From Allosphingosinicella sp042666435 (lineage in GTDB: Bacteria; Pseudomonadota; Alphaproteobacteria; Sphingomonadales; Sphingomonadaceae), in contig NZ_JBHTDC010000002.1 in the NCBI RefSeq assembly GCF_042666435.1, forward strand, positions 868,001-932,000: a stretch of 64,000 bases of DNA. The letters run 5' to 3'. Under the pieces are notes generated by a model. That model searched no databases. It was not told the origin of the DNA and saw nothing but the letters and a program-made list of their open reading frames with translations. Positions 1-7,858 of this stretch are shown piece after piece. The number at the start of each line of letters is the position of its first letter. The stretch's first letter is position 1. The position numbers were made by a program, and so were the translations under genes.

Positions 1-2072
1 CGGCGACCCTCGACGGCGCCCGCTTCGCCGCGTTGATGGGCGATGCCCCGGTCATCGAAAGCGAAGGCCGCAGCCACCCCATCGACCTTCGCCATCTCGG
101 CCGCTCGCCGGAGAAGCGCATCGAGGACGCAATGGCCGCCGCCATCCGCCGCGCCCTCGCCGACGCGGAGGGGAGTCTGCTCGCCTTCCTCCCCGGCGTG
201 GCGGAAATCGAGCGCACGGCCGAGCGGCTGGACCGCCTCCCCGCTGATGTCGACCTCCACCGCCTCCACGGCTCGCTCGACCCCAGGGAGCAGCGCGCCG
301 CCATCGCCGCCGCGCCGCCCGGCCGCCGCAAGATCGTGCTCGCCACCTCGATCGCCGAGACCAGCCTCACCCTCGACGGCGTCCGAATCGTCGTCGATTC
401 CGGCCTCGCCCGCCGCCCGCGCTACGACCGCGGCGCCGGCATCACCCGCTTGGTCACCGAGCGCGCCAGCCAGGCCGCAATCACCCAGCGCGCCGGCCGC
501 GCCGGGCGGCAGGGGCCGGGCAAGGTCTACCGCCTCTGGGAGGAAGCCGCGACCGCCGCCCTCCCCCGCTTCGACCCGCCGGAGATTTTGGAGGCCGACC
601 TCTCCGCCCTCCTCCTCGACTGCGCCCTCTGGGGCGTCGCCGACCCGCGTGACCTGAAATGGGTCGACCCACCCCCCGCCGCCGCCATCGACGAAGCAAG
701 AAGGCGGCTGACCTCCTTGGGCGCCTTGGACGAAAGCGTCCGCCCCACCGCCCACGGCAAGGCCATCGCCGCTCTGCCCCTCCCGCCCCGACTGGCCCAT
801 ATGATGGTGGAAGCGGGAGCGCGCGGCTGGGGCGAAACGGCGGCGGAAGTAGCGGTTTTGCTGTCCGAGCGCGGCCTCGGCGGCAACGACACCGACCTGG
901 AGCTGAGGCTGAGACGCTGGCGGAGCGAACGCGGCAAGCGCGCGGAAGCGGCGCGGGGGCTGGCGAAGAGATGGTTGCAACTCACCCGTTCGTCCCGAGC
1001 GAAGTCGAGGGACCCTTCCGAGCGAAGCCGAGGATCTGAGTCCGCAAGTCTCGACGTCGCTCGACGGGATTTCTCGACTGCGCTCGACACGAACGGGGTG
1101 GGGACGTGCATCGCCCTCGCCTTCCCCGACCGCCTCTCGAAACGCCGCGACTCCTCTGGCGAGAACTGGCTCTCCGCCGGCGGCCGTGGCTTCCGCCTCG
1201 ACCCCGCCTCGCCGCTCGCTCGCGACCAATGGCTGGCGGTCGCGGAAGTCGGCGGCGCGGCCTCGGGCGCCCGCATCCTCTCCGCCGCCCCGATCGACGA
1301 GACCACCATCGAAGCCCTCTTCGCGGACCGCATCGAAACCGGCGCCCACGTCCGCTTCGATCCGGCGACCGGCGGCGTGAAAGCCATCCACGGTCGCCAC
1401 CTCGGCGCGATCCGCCTTTCCGGAGGTCAGGACAGCCGCGCCGACGCGCAAGCCGTCGCCACGGCGCTGGTCGAAGGCGTGCGGACCCACGGCCTCCATC
1501 TTCTTCCGTGGAGCGACGCCGCTTTGTCGCTGCGCCGGCGCGCCGCCTTCGCCGCCGAGGCGCACGATCCCTCGCTGCCCGACCTTTCCGATGCCGCCTT
1601 GCTCGCCTCGCTCGACGACTGGCTGCCCGGCCTCGTCGCCGGCAAGCGCCGGCTGGCCGACATCGATCCGGGCGCGCTCGCCGGAATGCTCGACGCGATG
1701 CTCGGCTGGGAGGGGCGCAAGGCGGTCGACCGGCTGGCTCCGCACGCTTTGGCCACCCCGGCGGGGAGCCACCACGCCATCGACTATGAAGCCGAAGCCG
1801 GCCCCACCGTCACCGCGCGGCCGCAGGCTTTCTTCGGCCTGTCCGAGCATCCGGCCATCGCCGGCGGCAAGGTCCCGCTCGTGCTGAGCCTGACCTCGCC
1901 GGCGGGGCGCCCGATCCAGACCACCCGTGACCTCCCCGGCTTCTGGGCGGGAAGCTGGGCGGCGGTGGCCAAGGAAATGCGCGGCCGCTATCCCCGGCAC
2001 CCCTGGCCAGACGATCCCGCCGCCGCCGATCCGACGCTCCGCACCAAGAAGGCTTCCGCCCGTTCGGGGTGA
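1..2072 (+). CDS. hrpB: ATP-dependent RNA helicase HrpB, C-terminal part (5' end cut by window)
   Basis: The reading frame is open from base 3, so the gene starts upstream of the window. The first residues (SATLDGARF-type context, then GDAPVIESEGR) match the segment after the DEAH box in HrpB. The superfamily 2 helicase C domain follows, with TSIAETSLTLDGVRIVVDSG and the motif VI-like QRAGRAGRQGPG, then the HrpB-specific C-terminal region ending near PWPDD. HrpB is a DEAH-box helicase of unclear cellular role, probably acting on RNA. About 38 codons near 985-1098 come from a palindromic repeat inserted in frame just before CIALAFPDRL, a conserved HrpB stretch. The family is recognised with confidence; the effect of the insertion on activity is unknown. 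Confidence 0.93.
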   Translation, partial: ATLDGARFAALMGDAPVIESEGRSHPIDLRHLGRSPEKRIEDAMAAAIRRALADAEGSLLAFLPGVAEIERTAERLDRLPADVDLHRLHGSLDPREQRAAIAAAPPGRRKIVLATSIAETSLTLDGVRIVVDSGLARRPRYDRGAGITRLVTERASQAAITQRAGRAGRQGPGKVYRLWEEAATAALPRFDPPEILEADLSALLLDCALWGVADPRDLKWVDPPPAAAIDEARRRLTSLGALDESVRPTAHGKAIAALPLPPRLAHMMVEAGARGWGETAAEVAVLLSERGLGGNDTDLELRLRRWRSERGKRAEAARGLAKRWLQLTRSSRAKSRDPSERSRGSESASLDVARRDFSTALDTNGVGTCIALAFPDRLSKRRDSSGENWLSAGGRGFRLDPASPLARDQWLAVAEVGGAASGARILSAAPIDETTIEALFADRIETGAHVRFDPATGGVKAIHGRHLGAIRLSGGQDSRADAQAVATALVEGVRTHGLHLLPWSDAALSLRRRAAFAAEAHDPSLPDLSDAALLASLDDWLPGLVAGKRRLADIDPGALAGMLDAMLGWEGRKAVDRLAPHALATPAGSHHAIDYEAEAGPTVTARPQAFFGLSEHPAIAGGKVPLVLSLTSPAGRPIQTTRDLPGFWAGSWAAVAKEMRGRYPRHPWPDDPAAADPTLRTKKASARSG
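985..1098. repeat. Palindromic repeat, TTCGTCCCGAGCG family, in frame inside hrpB
   Basis: The left arm CCCGTTCGTCCCGAGCGAAG is mirrored by CTCGACTGCGCTCGACACGA followed by ACGGGG at the right end. The element is about 114 nt, a multiple of three, with no stop in the hrpB frame. Related copies lie at 2443-2561, 4563-4661 and 35131-35219. Confidence 0.85.
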
Positions 2073-2109
2073 GCGATATAGGGCGGCTTCTGATAGGGAG
2101 ACGGGATCA

Positions 2110-2388
2110 ATGGCGGCGCGCATCTTCAGGCGGTCCAGGAACGCGATGCAATCGGGCAAGGCCCGCGAAGGCGCATGGGTGCTCGAGTTCGAAAGCCACG
2201 CCCCGCGCCGCCCCGATCCCTTGATGGGCTGGTCGGGCGGCACCGATACCCAGTCGCAAGTCACCCTGACCTTCGACAGCTTCGAGGCGGCCAAGGGCTA
2301 TGCCGACCGCCAGGGCATCGCCTACCATCTCGTCCCGCCGAGCGAGCGCAAGCTCAGGCTCCAGTCCTATGCGGATAATTTCCGGTAG
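2110..2388 (+). CDS. NADH dehydrogenase accessory subunit, NDUFS4 / ETC complex I conserved region family
   Basis: A 92-residue protein beginning MAARIFRRSRNAMQSGKA. It carries the hallmarks of the alphaproteobacterial and mitochondrial NDUFS4-type subunit: WVLEFE, MGWSGGTDTQSQ, FDSFEAAKGYA, and a C-terminal YADNFR. The family is a peripheral subunit of respiratory complex I on the inner side of the membrane. The start at 2110 is chosen because GGGAGACGG lies just upstream and the protein begins where the family begins; the frame is open further upstream but overlaps hrpB. It stands alone, away from any nuo genes, as is usual for this subunit. Confidence 0.9.
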   Translation: MAARIFRRSRNAMQSGKAREGAWVLEFESHAPRRPDPLMGWSGGTDTQSQVTLTFDSFEAAKGYADRQGIAYHLVPPSERKLRLQSYADNFR

Positions 2389-2442
2389 ATTGCAGGTCCG
2401 TAGCCCGACCCGTGGGGCCAGAGTAGGCGAAGCGGACCCACT

Positions 2443-2561
2443 CCCGTTCGTCCCGAGCCCTTCGGCTGCCGCCTGCGGCGGCGGCTCAGGATAAACCAAG
2501 GCCGAGGGGCGCTGGTGCAGACTCATCACACACGCCCCTCGACTACGCTCGGGACGAACGA
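2443..2561. repeat. Palindromic repeat, TTCGTCCCGAGCG family, intergenic
   Basis: The left arm CCCGTTCGTCCCGAGCCC and right arm CTACGCTCGGGACGAACG form the outer stem. An inner GC-rich hairpin (GGCTGCCGCCTGCGGCGGCGG) region lies between. It fills the space between two convergent genes and may help end both transcripts. Confidence 0.75.
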
Positions 2562-2567
2562 ATCCAG

Positions 2568-3122
2568 TTACCTTTTCGTGGTTGAGAGAAATGTCGAGGC
2601 GAGAAGCAACAGCAGCTTCACATCGATCGCCACACCCTCGGCCCGCTTGGCATCGACGAAGGCTGGCACATCCGCGACCCGGACGCGGTGGACGATAATG
2701 TCCTCGCCTTCGACTCCGCCGCCCTCGCCCACCTTCGTCAGCCCCTCCGCCCGCAGCAGGGTGAAGCCCTCCGAGGACATTCCGGGCGACGCGTGGAAGC
2801 GGCCGAGATCGACCATGCGCTCGGCGCGATAGCCGGTCTCCTCCTCCAGTTCGCGGATGGCGGCGGCTTCGGCTTCCTCGCCTTCGGTCTCGTCGCCCAC
2901 CAGTCCGGCCGGCAATTCGAGGCAGTTGCACCCAAGAGGGACGCGATATTGCTCGACGAGGAGGACATGACCGTCGTCGATCGCGAGGATCACCGCCGCG
3001 CTGACGCCGCGGGTTCGCGAGACGTACTCCCATTTCCCCATCCGCTTGGCGGCGAGGAACCGGCCCTCCCACATGATCTCGACGGGTTCGGGCGTGTCGG
3101 GCGCGCGTTCGGCTTCGGTCAT
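2568..3122 (-). CDS. NUDIX hydrolase, ADP-ribose pyrophosphatase type
   Basis: The Nudix box is visible as GX5EX7REXXEEXG in the stretch GDETEGEEAEAAAIRELEEE followed by TGY. The pattern VLLVEQYR and the Nudix-adjacent ELPAGLVG are typical of ADP-sugar pyrophosphatases (NudF/NUDT5-like), which hydrolyse ADP-ribose to AMP and ribose phosphate. The start (MTEAERAPD) is set by an ATGA overlap with the stop of the upstream TPM gene at 3119-3122, so the two are translationally coupled. It is the last gene of the lemA operon. Substrate is inferred from the family. Confidence 0.85.
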   Translation of the reverse strand: MTEAERAPDTPEPVEIMWEGRFLAAKRMGKWEYVSRTRGVSAAVILAIDDGHVLLVEQYRVPLGCNCLELPAGLVGDETEGEEAEAAAIRELEEETGYRAERMVDLGRFHASPGMSSEGFTLLRAEGLTKVGEGGGVEGEDIIVHRVRVADVPAFVDAKRAEGVAIDVKLLLLLASTFLSTTKR

Positions 3123-3799
3123 AATTCGATGAGGCGGTCCGGAAGCTCGTTGGTGTCGGCGGCGCTCCTCGGGAGGCACTGGGCGAGCACGGCGCCGACA
3201 TTCGTCACCGCCTCGGCCATGCCGTCGCCCGGCCGCCCCGCTTTCACGCCCTCGACCAGAGCGGCCATCGCCTCGCCCCAGACTTCGGGCTCGACCTTGC
3301 TATGGATCGCCTCGTCGGCGACGATCTCGGCGCGGTGCTCGAGCAACGACAGATAGATGAGCACGCCGGTGCGGCCCGTCGTCCGCCGCTCGGCGCCGAC
3401 CTTGAACATCTGGAGCGCGCGGCGGCCGACGCGGCGGGATTTGGTGCCGCCCGGCGTCATCGCCATGCGCAGCGGCATCCAGGCGAGCGCGAAGCGGACG
3501 ATCAGGAAGGCGAGCGCCAGCGCGACGAACAGAAAGATCATCAGCGCGCTTTGGCTCAAGGCGGCGTTCCAGCCGAGCAATGGGCTCATCGCCCATTCGA
3601 GGCAGCGTTCCGGCACGAAGGCGATCAATGCCGGCACCAGCAACATCGCCATCACCGCATAATGCAGCCCGACATCGTGATAGCTGTCCGATTTGTCGGC
3701 GACGATGGTGACGATCTCGCCGTCGCTCGCCCGCTCGGCCGCGGCCACCGCATCGGTGACCAGTTTATGGTCGGCTTCGCTGAAGCGCGGCGTCACCAT
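3119..3799 (-). CDS. TPM domain membrane protein
   Basis: A 226-residue protein. The N-terminal part (SEADHKLVTDAVAAAERASDGEIVTIVAD) is the start of a TPM domain. Two hydrophobic segments follow at about residues 46-62 and 82-105, then the rest of the TPM fold (GRTGVLIYLSLLEHRAEIVAD, then KVEPEVWGEAM). This split arrangement is typical of the second TPM gene next to lemA and a YgcG-like gene. It overlaps its upstream neighbour by 7 nt and its downstream neighbour by 4 nt. The exact function is unknown; the cluster is often linked to envelope or photosystem-type assembly and quality control in other organisms. Confidence 0.8.
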   Translation of the reverse strand: MVTPRFSEADHKLVTDAVAAAERASDGEIVTIVADKSDSYHDVGLHYAVMAMLLVPALIAFVPERCLEWAMSPLLGWNAALSQSALMIFLFVALALAFLIVRFALAWMPLRMAMTPGGTKSRRVGRRALQMFKVGAERRTTGRTGVLIYLSLLEHRAEIVADEAIHSKVEPEVWGEAMAALVEGVKAGRPGDGMAEAVTNVGAVLAQCLPRSAADTNELPDRLIEL

Positions 3800-4671
3800 C
3801 CTCCCGACGCTCCGCCGCCGCCGAACGACCCGCCGCCGCCGGAAAAACCGCCGAAACCGCCGCCGCCGCTCGATCCGCCGCCCCAGCCGCCGCCGCCGGT
3901 GCCGGGACCCCAGATGACGATCGGGAGGCCCCCGCGCCGGTAACGCCGCCCGCGCTTTCCGCCGCCGATCATCGGAATGAGGATGAAGAGGATCACGATG
4001 CCCCAGAAGATGAGCGGGAAGATGGAGCCGCCCTCGTCGCTCGCCTGCTGCTGCGCGGCCGCTTCCATCGCGCGCTGCTCGGCGAGTTCGGGCGGCGCCT
4101 GGAGCTGGGCGATGATCGCATCCGCGCCCGCCATGATGCCGCCGGGAAAATCGCCGTCGCGAAAGCGCGGCAGTATCTCGGTCTGGATGATGATGCTCGA
4201 CAATGCGTCGGTCAGGATCGGCTCCAGCCCGTAGCCGACTTCGATCCTGACCTTGCGCTCGTTGGGCGCGACCAGGAGGATCGTGCCGTTATTCGCCTCT
4301 TCCTGCCCGATCCCCCAGGCACGGCCGAGCCGGTAGCCGTAATCGGCAATGTCGTAGCCCTGGAGGTCCGGCACCGTCGCCACCACCAGCTGCCGCGTGC
4401 TCGCCGTCTCCAGCGCCTCGAGCTTCTGCGTCAGCGCCGCTTCTTCGGCCGGGGCGAGGAGCTCCGCGGCATCGACGACCCGGCCGCTAAGCTTGGGGAA
4501 GTCCTGCGCCTGGGCGGGGAACGCCAGCAGCAGCAGCAAGACAAAGCATAACGTGCCCCAAATCCGTTCGGCCCCGGACTGGACCCGGGGCTGTCGAAGC
4601 CCTGCCCTTCCTCGGTCGGCAAAAGAAGGACAGCCTTTCGACAGGCTCAGGGCGAACGGGGTGTCGGGCAT
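3793..4671 (-). CDS. TPM domain protein, YgcG family, with repeat-derived N-terminal extension
   Basis: A signal-like stretch (GTLCFVLLLLLAFPAQAQ) is followed by a TPM domain (RVVDAAELLAPAEEAALTQK onward), a transmembrane segment (FPLIFWGIVILFILIPMI) and a Gly/Ser-rich tail, the standard YgcG layout. The annotated ATG at 4671 is only 4 nt below the lemA stop. It adds about 40 residues (MPDTPFALSLSKG...) before the signal segment, and these come from a palindromic repeat. No in-frame ATG lies closer to the signal peptide, so either this odd start is used or a non-ATG start is. It is the second gene of the lemA operon. Confidence 0.8.
   Translation of the reverse strand: MPDTPFALSLSKGCPSFADRGRAGLRQPRVQSGAERIWGTLCFVLLLLLAFPAQAQDFPKLSGRVVDAAELLAPAEEAALTQKLEALETASTRQLVVATVPDLQGYDIADYGYRLGRAWGIGQEEANNGTILLVAPNERKVRIEVGYGLEPILTDALSSIIIQTEILPRFRDGDFPGGIMAGADAIIAQLQAPPELAEQRAMEAAAQQQASDEGGSIFPLIFWGIVILFILIPMIGGGKRGRRYRRGGLPIVIWGPGTGGGGWGGGSSGGGGFGGFSGGGGSFGGGGASGGW
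4563..4661. repeat. Palindromic repeat, FALSLSKG-encoding type, at the start of the YgcG-like gene
   Basis: The arm GGGGCTGTCGAAGCCCTG faces CAGCCTTTCGACAGGCTCAG, then GGCGAACGGGG. Read on the minus strand it encodes the common repeat peptide FALSLSKG. It lies between the lemA stop and the signal-peptide codons of the next gene. Confidence 0.8.
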
Positions 4672-4675
4672 CAAA

Positions 4676-5281
4676 TTACTGCGAATTGCCGAAGCTCACG
4701 GTCGGCGCTTCCTCGGCATCTTCGGTCGTCGCCTCGAACGGCACCATCGGCTCGGCGCCGTAGAAGATCTTTGCGCCGATCACGGCCGGGAAGGTGCGGA
4801 TGGTCGTGTTATAATTCTGCACCGCCTGGTTGTAGTCGCTGCGGGCGATGGTGACCCGGTTCTCGGTGCCTTCGAGCTGCGACTGCAAAGCCAGGAAATT
4901 CTGGTTGGACTTGAGGTCCGGATAGGCTTCCTGCAGCCGCTGCAGCGGGACGATCGCCGCGCTCAGCCGCGACTGCGCCTCGCTGAAGGCGCGCATTGCT
5001 TCGGGATCGGTCAATTGCTCGGGCGTCACCGTGATGCGGTTCGCGCCGGCGCGCGCCTCGGTCACCTCGGTCAGCACCTCGCGCTCCTGATCGGCATAGC
5101 CCTGCACGGTCGCCACCAGATTGGGGATGAGGTCGGCGCGGCGCTGATACTGGTTCTCGACATCGGCCCAGCGCGCCTTGGCCTCCTCCTCGGCGGTCGG
5201 GATCGAGTTGATGCCGCAGGCGGTCAGCGAGAGAAAGGCGGCGGGAGCCAGGAAGACGGCCGCCAGGCGCTTAAGGTTCAT
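4676..5281 (-). CDS. lemA: LemA family lipoprotein
   Basis: A 201-residue LemA protein. The signal peptide ends in the lipobox LTAC with the lipidated Cys at about residue 22, and a helical LemA domain follows (KARWADVENQYQRRADLIPN, LQEAYPDLKSNQNFLALQ, NRVTIARSDYNQAVQNYN). The family has a membrane-anchored N terminus and an antiparallel helix bundle; its role is poorly known. It is the first gene of a four-gene minus-strand operon with two TPM proteins and a NUDIX hydrolase. The start has GGGAGGG-like bases just upstream. Confidence 0.9.
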   Translation of the reverse strand: MNLKRLAAVFLAPAAFLSLTACGINSIPTAEEEAKARWADVENQYQRRADLIPNLVATVQGYADQEREVLTEVTEARAGANRITVTPEQLTDPEAMRAFSEAQSRLSAAIVPLQRLQEAYPDLKSNQNFLALQSQLEGTENRVTIARSDYNQAVQNYNTTIRTFPAVIGAKIFYGAEPMVPFEATTEDAEEAPTVSFGNSQ

Positions 5282-5354
5282 CGAAAATCCCTCCCTTGCA
5301 TATCGTGACGCCTGAAGTAGGCATTTCGATGCGCTACCGCAACGGGGGGCTCAC

Positions 5355-5810
5355 ATGCTGCACGGGTTCAGGGACTTCATCAATCGGGGCAATGTCGTCG
5401 ATCTGGCGGTGGCCGTCATCATCGGCGCCGCCTTCACCAAGATCATCAGCTCGCTCACCGACGATCTGTTGATGCCGGTCATCGGCTGGCTGGTCGGCGA
5501 TCTCGATTTCTCCAATTATTTCGTGAGGCTCGGGCCGCTGCCGGCCAGCTATGCCGGCGATCCGGACAATTATGCCGCGCTCAAGGCGGCCGGCGTGCCC
5601 ATGGTCGGCTACGGCCAGTTCGTGACGGCCGCGGTCAATTTCCTGATCGTCGCCTTCCTCATCTTCCTCATGGTGCGGACGCTCAAGAAGGCGATTCCGG
5701 ACAAGGACATACCCACTCCCGCCGAACCGGCGGACGTCGCCCTGCTCAGGGAAATCCGGGACGAGCTCAGGAAGCGGAACGGGGACGAAGCGCCGCTCAC
5801 TTCACATTAA
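5355..5810 (+). CDS. mscL: Large-conductance mechanosensitive channel MscL
   Basis: A 151-residue protein opening with MLHGFRDFINRGNVVDLAVA, the conserved N-terminal amphipathic helix and start of TM1. TM1 continues with VIIGAAFTKIISSLTDDLLM, a periplasmic loop follows, and TM2 (FVTAAVNFLIVAFLIFLMV) leads to a charged C-terminal helix with the conserved LLREIRDEL. MscL opens under membrane tension to release solutes during hypo-osmotic shock. The length is normal. It is divergent from the lemA operon, with about 70 nt between the two starts. Confidence 0.95.
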   Translation: MLHGFRDFINRGNVVDLAVAVIIGAAFTKIISSLTDDLLMPVIGWLVGDLDFSNYFVRLGPLPASYAGDPDNYAALKAAGVPMVGYGQFVTAAVNFLIVAFLIFLMVRTLKKAIPDKDIPTPAEPADVALLREIRDELRKRNGDEAPLTSH

Positions 5811-5827
5811 TCCGCCAGCCCCTATAT

Positions 5828-6135
5828 GGGGAAGTGCCGGGCTTGCCCGGATATGGCGATAAACGATGCCGTGTAATAGACGCAGCGGACCCGGGGGCAG
5901 TACCCGGCGGCTCCACCAAAAGCTGAGTCCGCGTGAGAAGGCACGCTTCATGCGTGTCGGCTACGCGGGTCTCTTCTCCTGATGGGGCCGAACCAGGATC
6001 GACGTGTGTTCAAAGACGGTGTTTTCTCCCGGCCTGAGTAAGCCGTTAAAGGCTCAAAACCATAAGTGCCAACGATAACGAGGCTCTTGCGATTGCTGCG
6101 TAAACCGGTCCTCACGGACTAGTTTATATCAGACA
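5828..6135 (+). ncRNA. ssrA: tmRNA, circularly permuted two-piece alphaproteobacterial form
   Basis: The acceptor half comes first and ends in GGCGGCTCCACCA at about 5906-5918. After a spacer of about 65 nt, the coding half begins GGGGCCGAACCAGGATCGAC at 5984, and its first seven bases pair with the acceptor strand CGGCTCC. The tag frame starts at GCC 6068 and ends at TAA 6101-6103, encoding ANDNEALAIAA. This order is the permuted arrangement known from alphaproteobacteria, where the spacer is removed to give two RNAs. tmRNA rescues stalled ribosomes and tags the products for proteolysis. The outer ends are approximate. Confidence 0.93.
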
Positions 6136-6397
6136 AAAGCGCGGTTCGGACCCAACCGGGCAACAGAATGGGAAACCAGCGGCCGCCAGGGGGGCCGGGC
6201 AACAGAACCCCCTGGACCTCCTTCTTCGCATAAAGCGCGCGCGGGGCAACGGAAGCCCGGACTTTCCGGGCGTTTAGCTGCGATTCGCCGTGGCAGGAGC
6301 CCATTTCGTCGCGCGCGCCGCCACTCGCTTCGTCGCATCGTTTCGGAACCAGAGCGTCCCAGCGGGATTATAGCCCTCTCTTGAAAGGGGAGTGACT
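6136..6397. other. Intergenic region with a thrice-repeated GGGCAAC motif
   Basis: No gene is supported here. The motif GGGCAACAGAA or GGGCAACGGAA occurs three times (near 6158, 6197 and 6243). A short minus-strand reading frame across it has no start signal or recognisable content. It may be the remains of a repeat element. Confidence 0.4.
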
Positions 6398-6676
6398 ATG
6401 AAGATTCTGTCCACAGCGATTGCCCTGTCCGCCTTCGCCGCGCTCGCGGCCTGCGGCGGCGGCGGTGACGACGCGGCCGCGAATATCGAGGCCGCGGCCG
6501 ACAACCAGTCCGACATGCTCGAAATGGAGGCCGAGAATTTAATGGACCAGGCCGACAACACCACCGGCATGGCCGAAGACAGTCTTGAGAACCAGGCCGC
6601 CGCGCTCGAGAACCAGGCGGACGCGGTCGAGGATGCCGGCGAGAACAAGGCCGAAGCGGTCGACGACGCCAATTAA
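6398..6676 (+). CDS. Small acidic lipoprotein
   Basis: A 92-residue protein. The signal peptide has the lipobox LAAC (Cys at about residue 19), followed by GGGGDD. The mature part is strongly acidic and helical, with imperfect repeats around NQADA / NQAAALE / NKAEAVDD, which looks like a coiled coil. AAGGGGAG lies at a good distance before the ATG at 6398. A strong terminator follows. The product is probably an outer-membrane-anchored helical lipoprotein; no function can be assigned. Confidence 0.75.
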   Translation: MKILSTAIALSAFAALAACGGGGDDAAANIEAAADNQSDMLEMEAENLMDQADNTTGMAEDSLENQAAALENQADAVEDAGENKAEAVDDAN

Positions 6677-6697
6677 GCGCTCGCACGCATGATTGAA

Positions 6698-6728
6698 GGG
6701 GCTGCCGGCGCGCCGGCGGCCCCTTTTT
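6698..6728 (+). terminator. Rho-independent terminator after the small lipoprotein gene
   Basis: A GC-rich hairpin GGGGCTGCCGG / CCGGCGGCCCC is followed directly by TTTTT. Confidence 0.85.
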
Positions 6729-6811
6729 CATCTCCGGCCCATGCCCCGGGCGGTGCCCGATTTCGCATTTTCGATTGTCACCCGGCGCCTTCATGCCCAT
6801 GTCGGCGGACC

Positions 6812-7300
6812 ATGTTCGAGACGGATATTCCTCTGGCCGCCACGTTCCGCCAGGCGATGCGGCGCGTCGCCTCGACGGTCAACGTCATCTCGATCTGCGT
6901 CGACGGCCGCCCGATGGGGATCACCGCCACCGCCATGTCGAGCCTGGCGATCGACCCGCCCAGCCTGCTCGTCTGCATCAACCGCGCCGCCAGCCTCCAC
7001 GCGTCGATGGAGGACGTCTCCCATTTCGGAGTCAATGTGCTCCACCGCGATCAGGAGCATCTCGCCCGCATGTTCGCCGACCGCGAGCGTCACGCTTTGC
7101 GCTTCGCCGAAGGCTGGGAGCTCGACAGCGCCCGCCCGCCCCGCCTCGCCGACGCCCAGGCCTACCTCCTCTGCCGCCGCATCGACCTCCACCAGTTCGG
7201 CACCCACAGCATCTTCATCGGCGTGGTCGAGGATGTGGAGGTGCGCGAAGATGTGCATCCGCTGGTCTATCTCGACGGGCGCTATGGGAGCGTGGGGTAA
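6812..7300 (+). CDS. Flavin reductase-like domain protein
   Basis: A 162-residue protein matching the FMN-binding flavin reductase family (HpaC / NTAB small component): FRQAMRRVASTVNVIS, GITATAMSSLAIDPPSLLVC and FGVNVL, ending with VYLDGRYGSVG. Such enzymes use NAD(P)H to reduce flavin for a partner monooxygenase. No oxygenase lies next to it, so the partner is not known. The start MFETDIPL is preferred since family members begin 10-12 residues before FRQAMRR; the frame extends upstream through the terminator of the previous gene and is not believed there. Confidence 0.85.
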   Translation: MFETDIPLAATFRQAMRRVASTVNVISICVDGRPMGITATAMSSLAIDPPSLLVCINRAASLHASMEDVSHFGVNVLHRDQEHLARMFADRERHALRFAEGWELDSARPPRLADAQAYLLCRRIDLHQFGTHSIFIGVVEDVEVREDVHPLVYLDGRYGSVG

Positions 7301-7314
7301 GGCTCGCTTGGGCC

Positions 7315-7346
7315 GAATGTCCGCAATGGGTGGAAAGCGGACATTG
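7315..7346. repeat. Short palindrome ATGTCCGC-GCGGACAT, copy 1
   Basis: GAATGTCCGCAATGGGT followed by GGAAAGCGGACATT. Near-identical copies lie at 7824-7853 and 8293-8321. The three bracket two unrecognised genes. Confidence 0.85.
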
Positions 7347-7378
7347 AACATCTCTCGGTGGCGTGCGAGCTTGAGGCG

Positions 7379-7825
7379 ATGACCGATACCCCCACCGTAG
7401 AAGCGGCTCGACGCTTCTTGCGCCTACTGAGAGACGATGAGTCCCCTTCAGACGAGGAGCTCGCGCGCGGACTCGATGAGCTTGCAATGGCTTATCACGC
7501 GGCTCCCGAAGGCGCTCCAGCGGATGATGACGGCGAGCCGCCAAAGTTTGATTTCCGCGAAAGCTATGCCCGAATAGGCACGAGGTTCCCCGCATATGGC
7601 TACTACGCCGTGGCAGACCCTACCGAGCCCATCAACGGAAAGGACTTGGTCGGTGATGCCATCGACGATCTGGCTGACATCGCGCGAGACCTCGACGAGG
7701 TGGTTTGGAGGTTCGAGCAGCTCGGGGCTGACGACGCACACTGGCACTTCAAACTGCTCTACCGAAGCCACTGGGGGCGGCATCTTCGCGAGCTATCCCA
7801 CTACCTCCACACCAAGATTTGGTGA
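7379..7825 (+). CDS. Hypothetical protein, possible DUF5063 family
   Basis: A 148-residue soluble acidic protein. The middle section GDAIDDLADIARDLDEVVWR followed by WHFKLLYRSHWGRHLRELSHYLH resembles the DUF5063 family, whose function is unknown. The ATG at 7379 starts MTDTPTVEAARRF. The gene sits exactly between copies 1 and 2 of a short palindrome, and its base composition looks less GC-rich than that of its neighbours. Family assignment is from memory of the motif and is moderate. Confidence 0.6.
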   Translation: MTDTPTVEAARRFLRLLRDDESPSDEELARGLDELAMAYHAAPEGAPADDDGEPPKFDFRESYARIGTRFPAYGYYAVADPTEPINGKDLVGDAIDDLADIARDLDEVVWRFEQLGADDAHWHFKLLYRSHWGRHLRELSHYLHTKIW

Positions 7826-7853
7826 ATGTCCGCAATGGGTCGAGAGCGGACAT
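7824..7853. repeat. Short palindrome ATGTCCGC-GCGGACAT, copy 2
   Basis: GAATGTCCGCAATGGGT followed by CGAGAGCGGACAT. It starts on the last bases of the upstream gene and lies between two convergent genes. Confidence 0.85.
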
Positions 7854-7858
7854 CGCCA

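Noticed and set aside
6119..6338. Two overlapping minus-strand frames of about 60-70 codons after ssrA
   Set aside because: No start signals or family likeness, and they overlap the end of the tmRNA gene.
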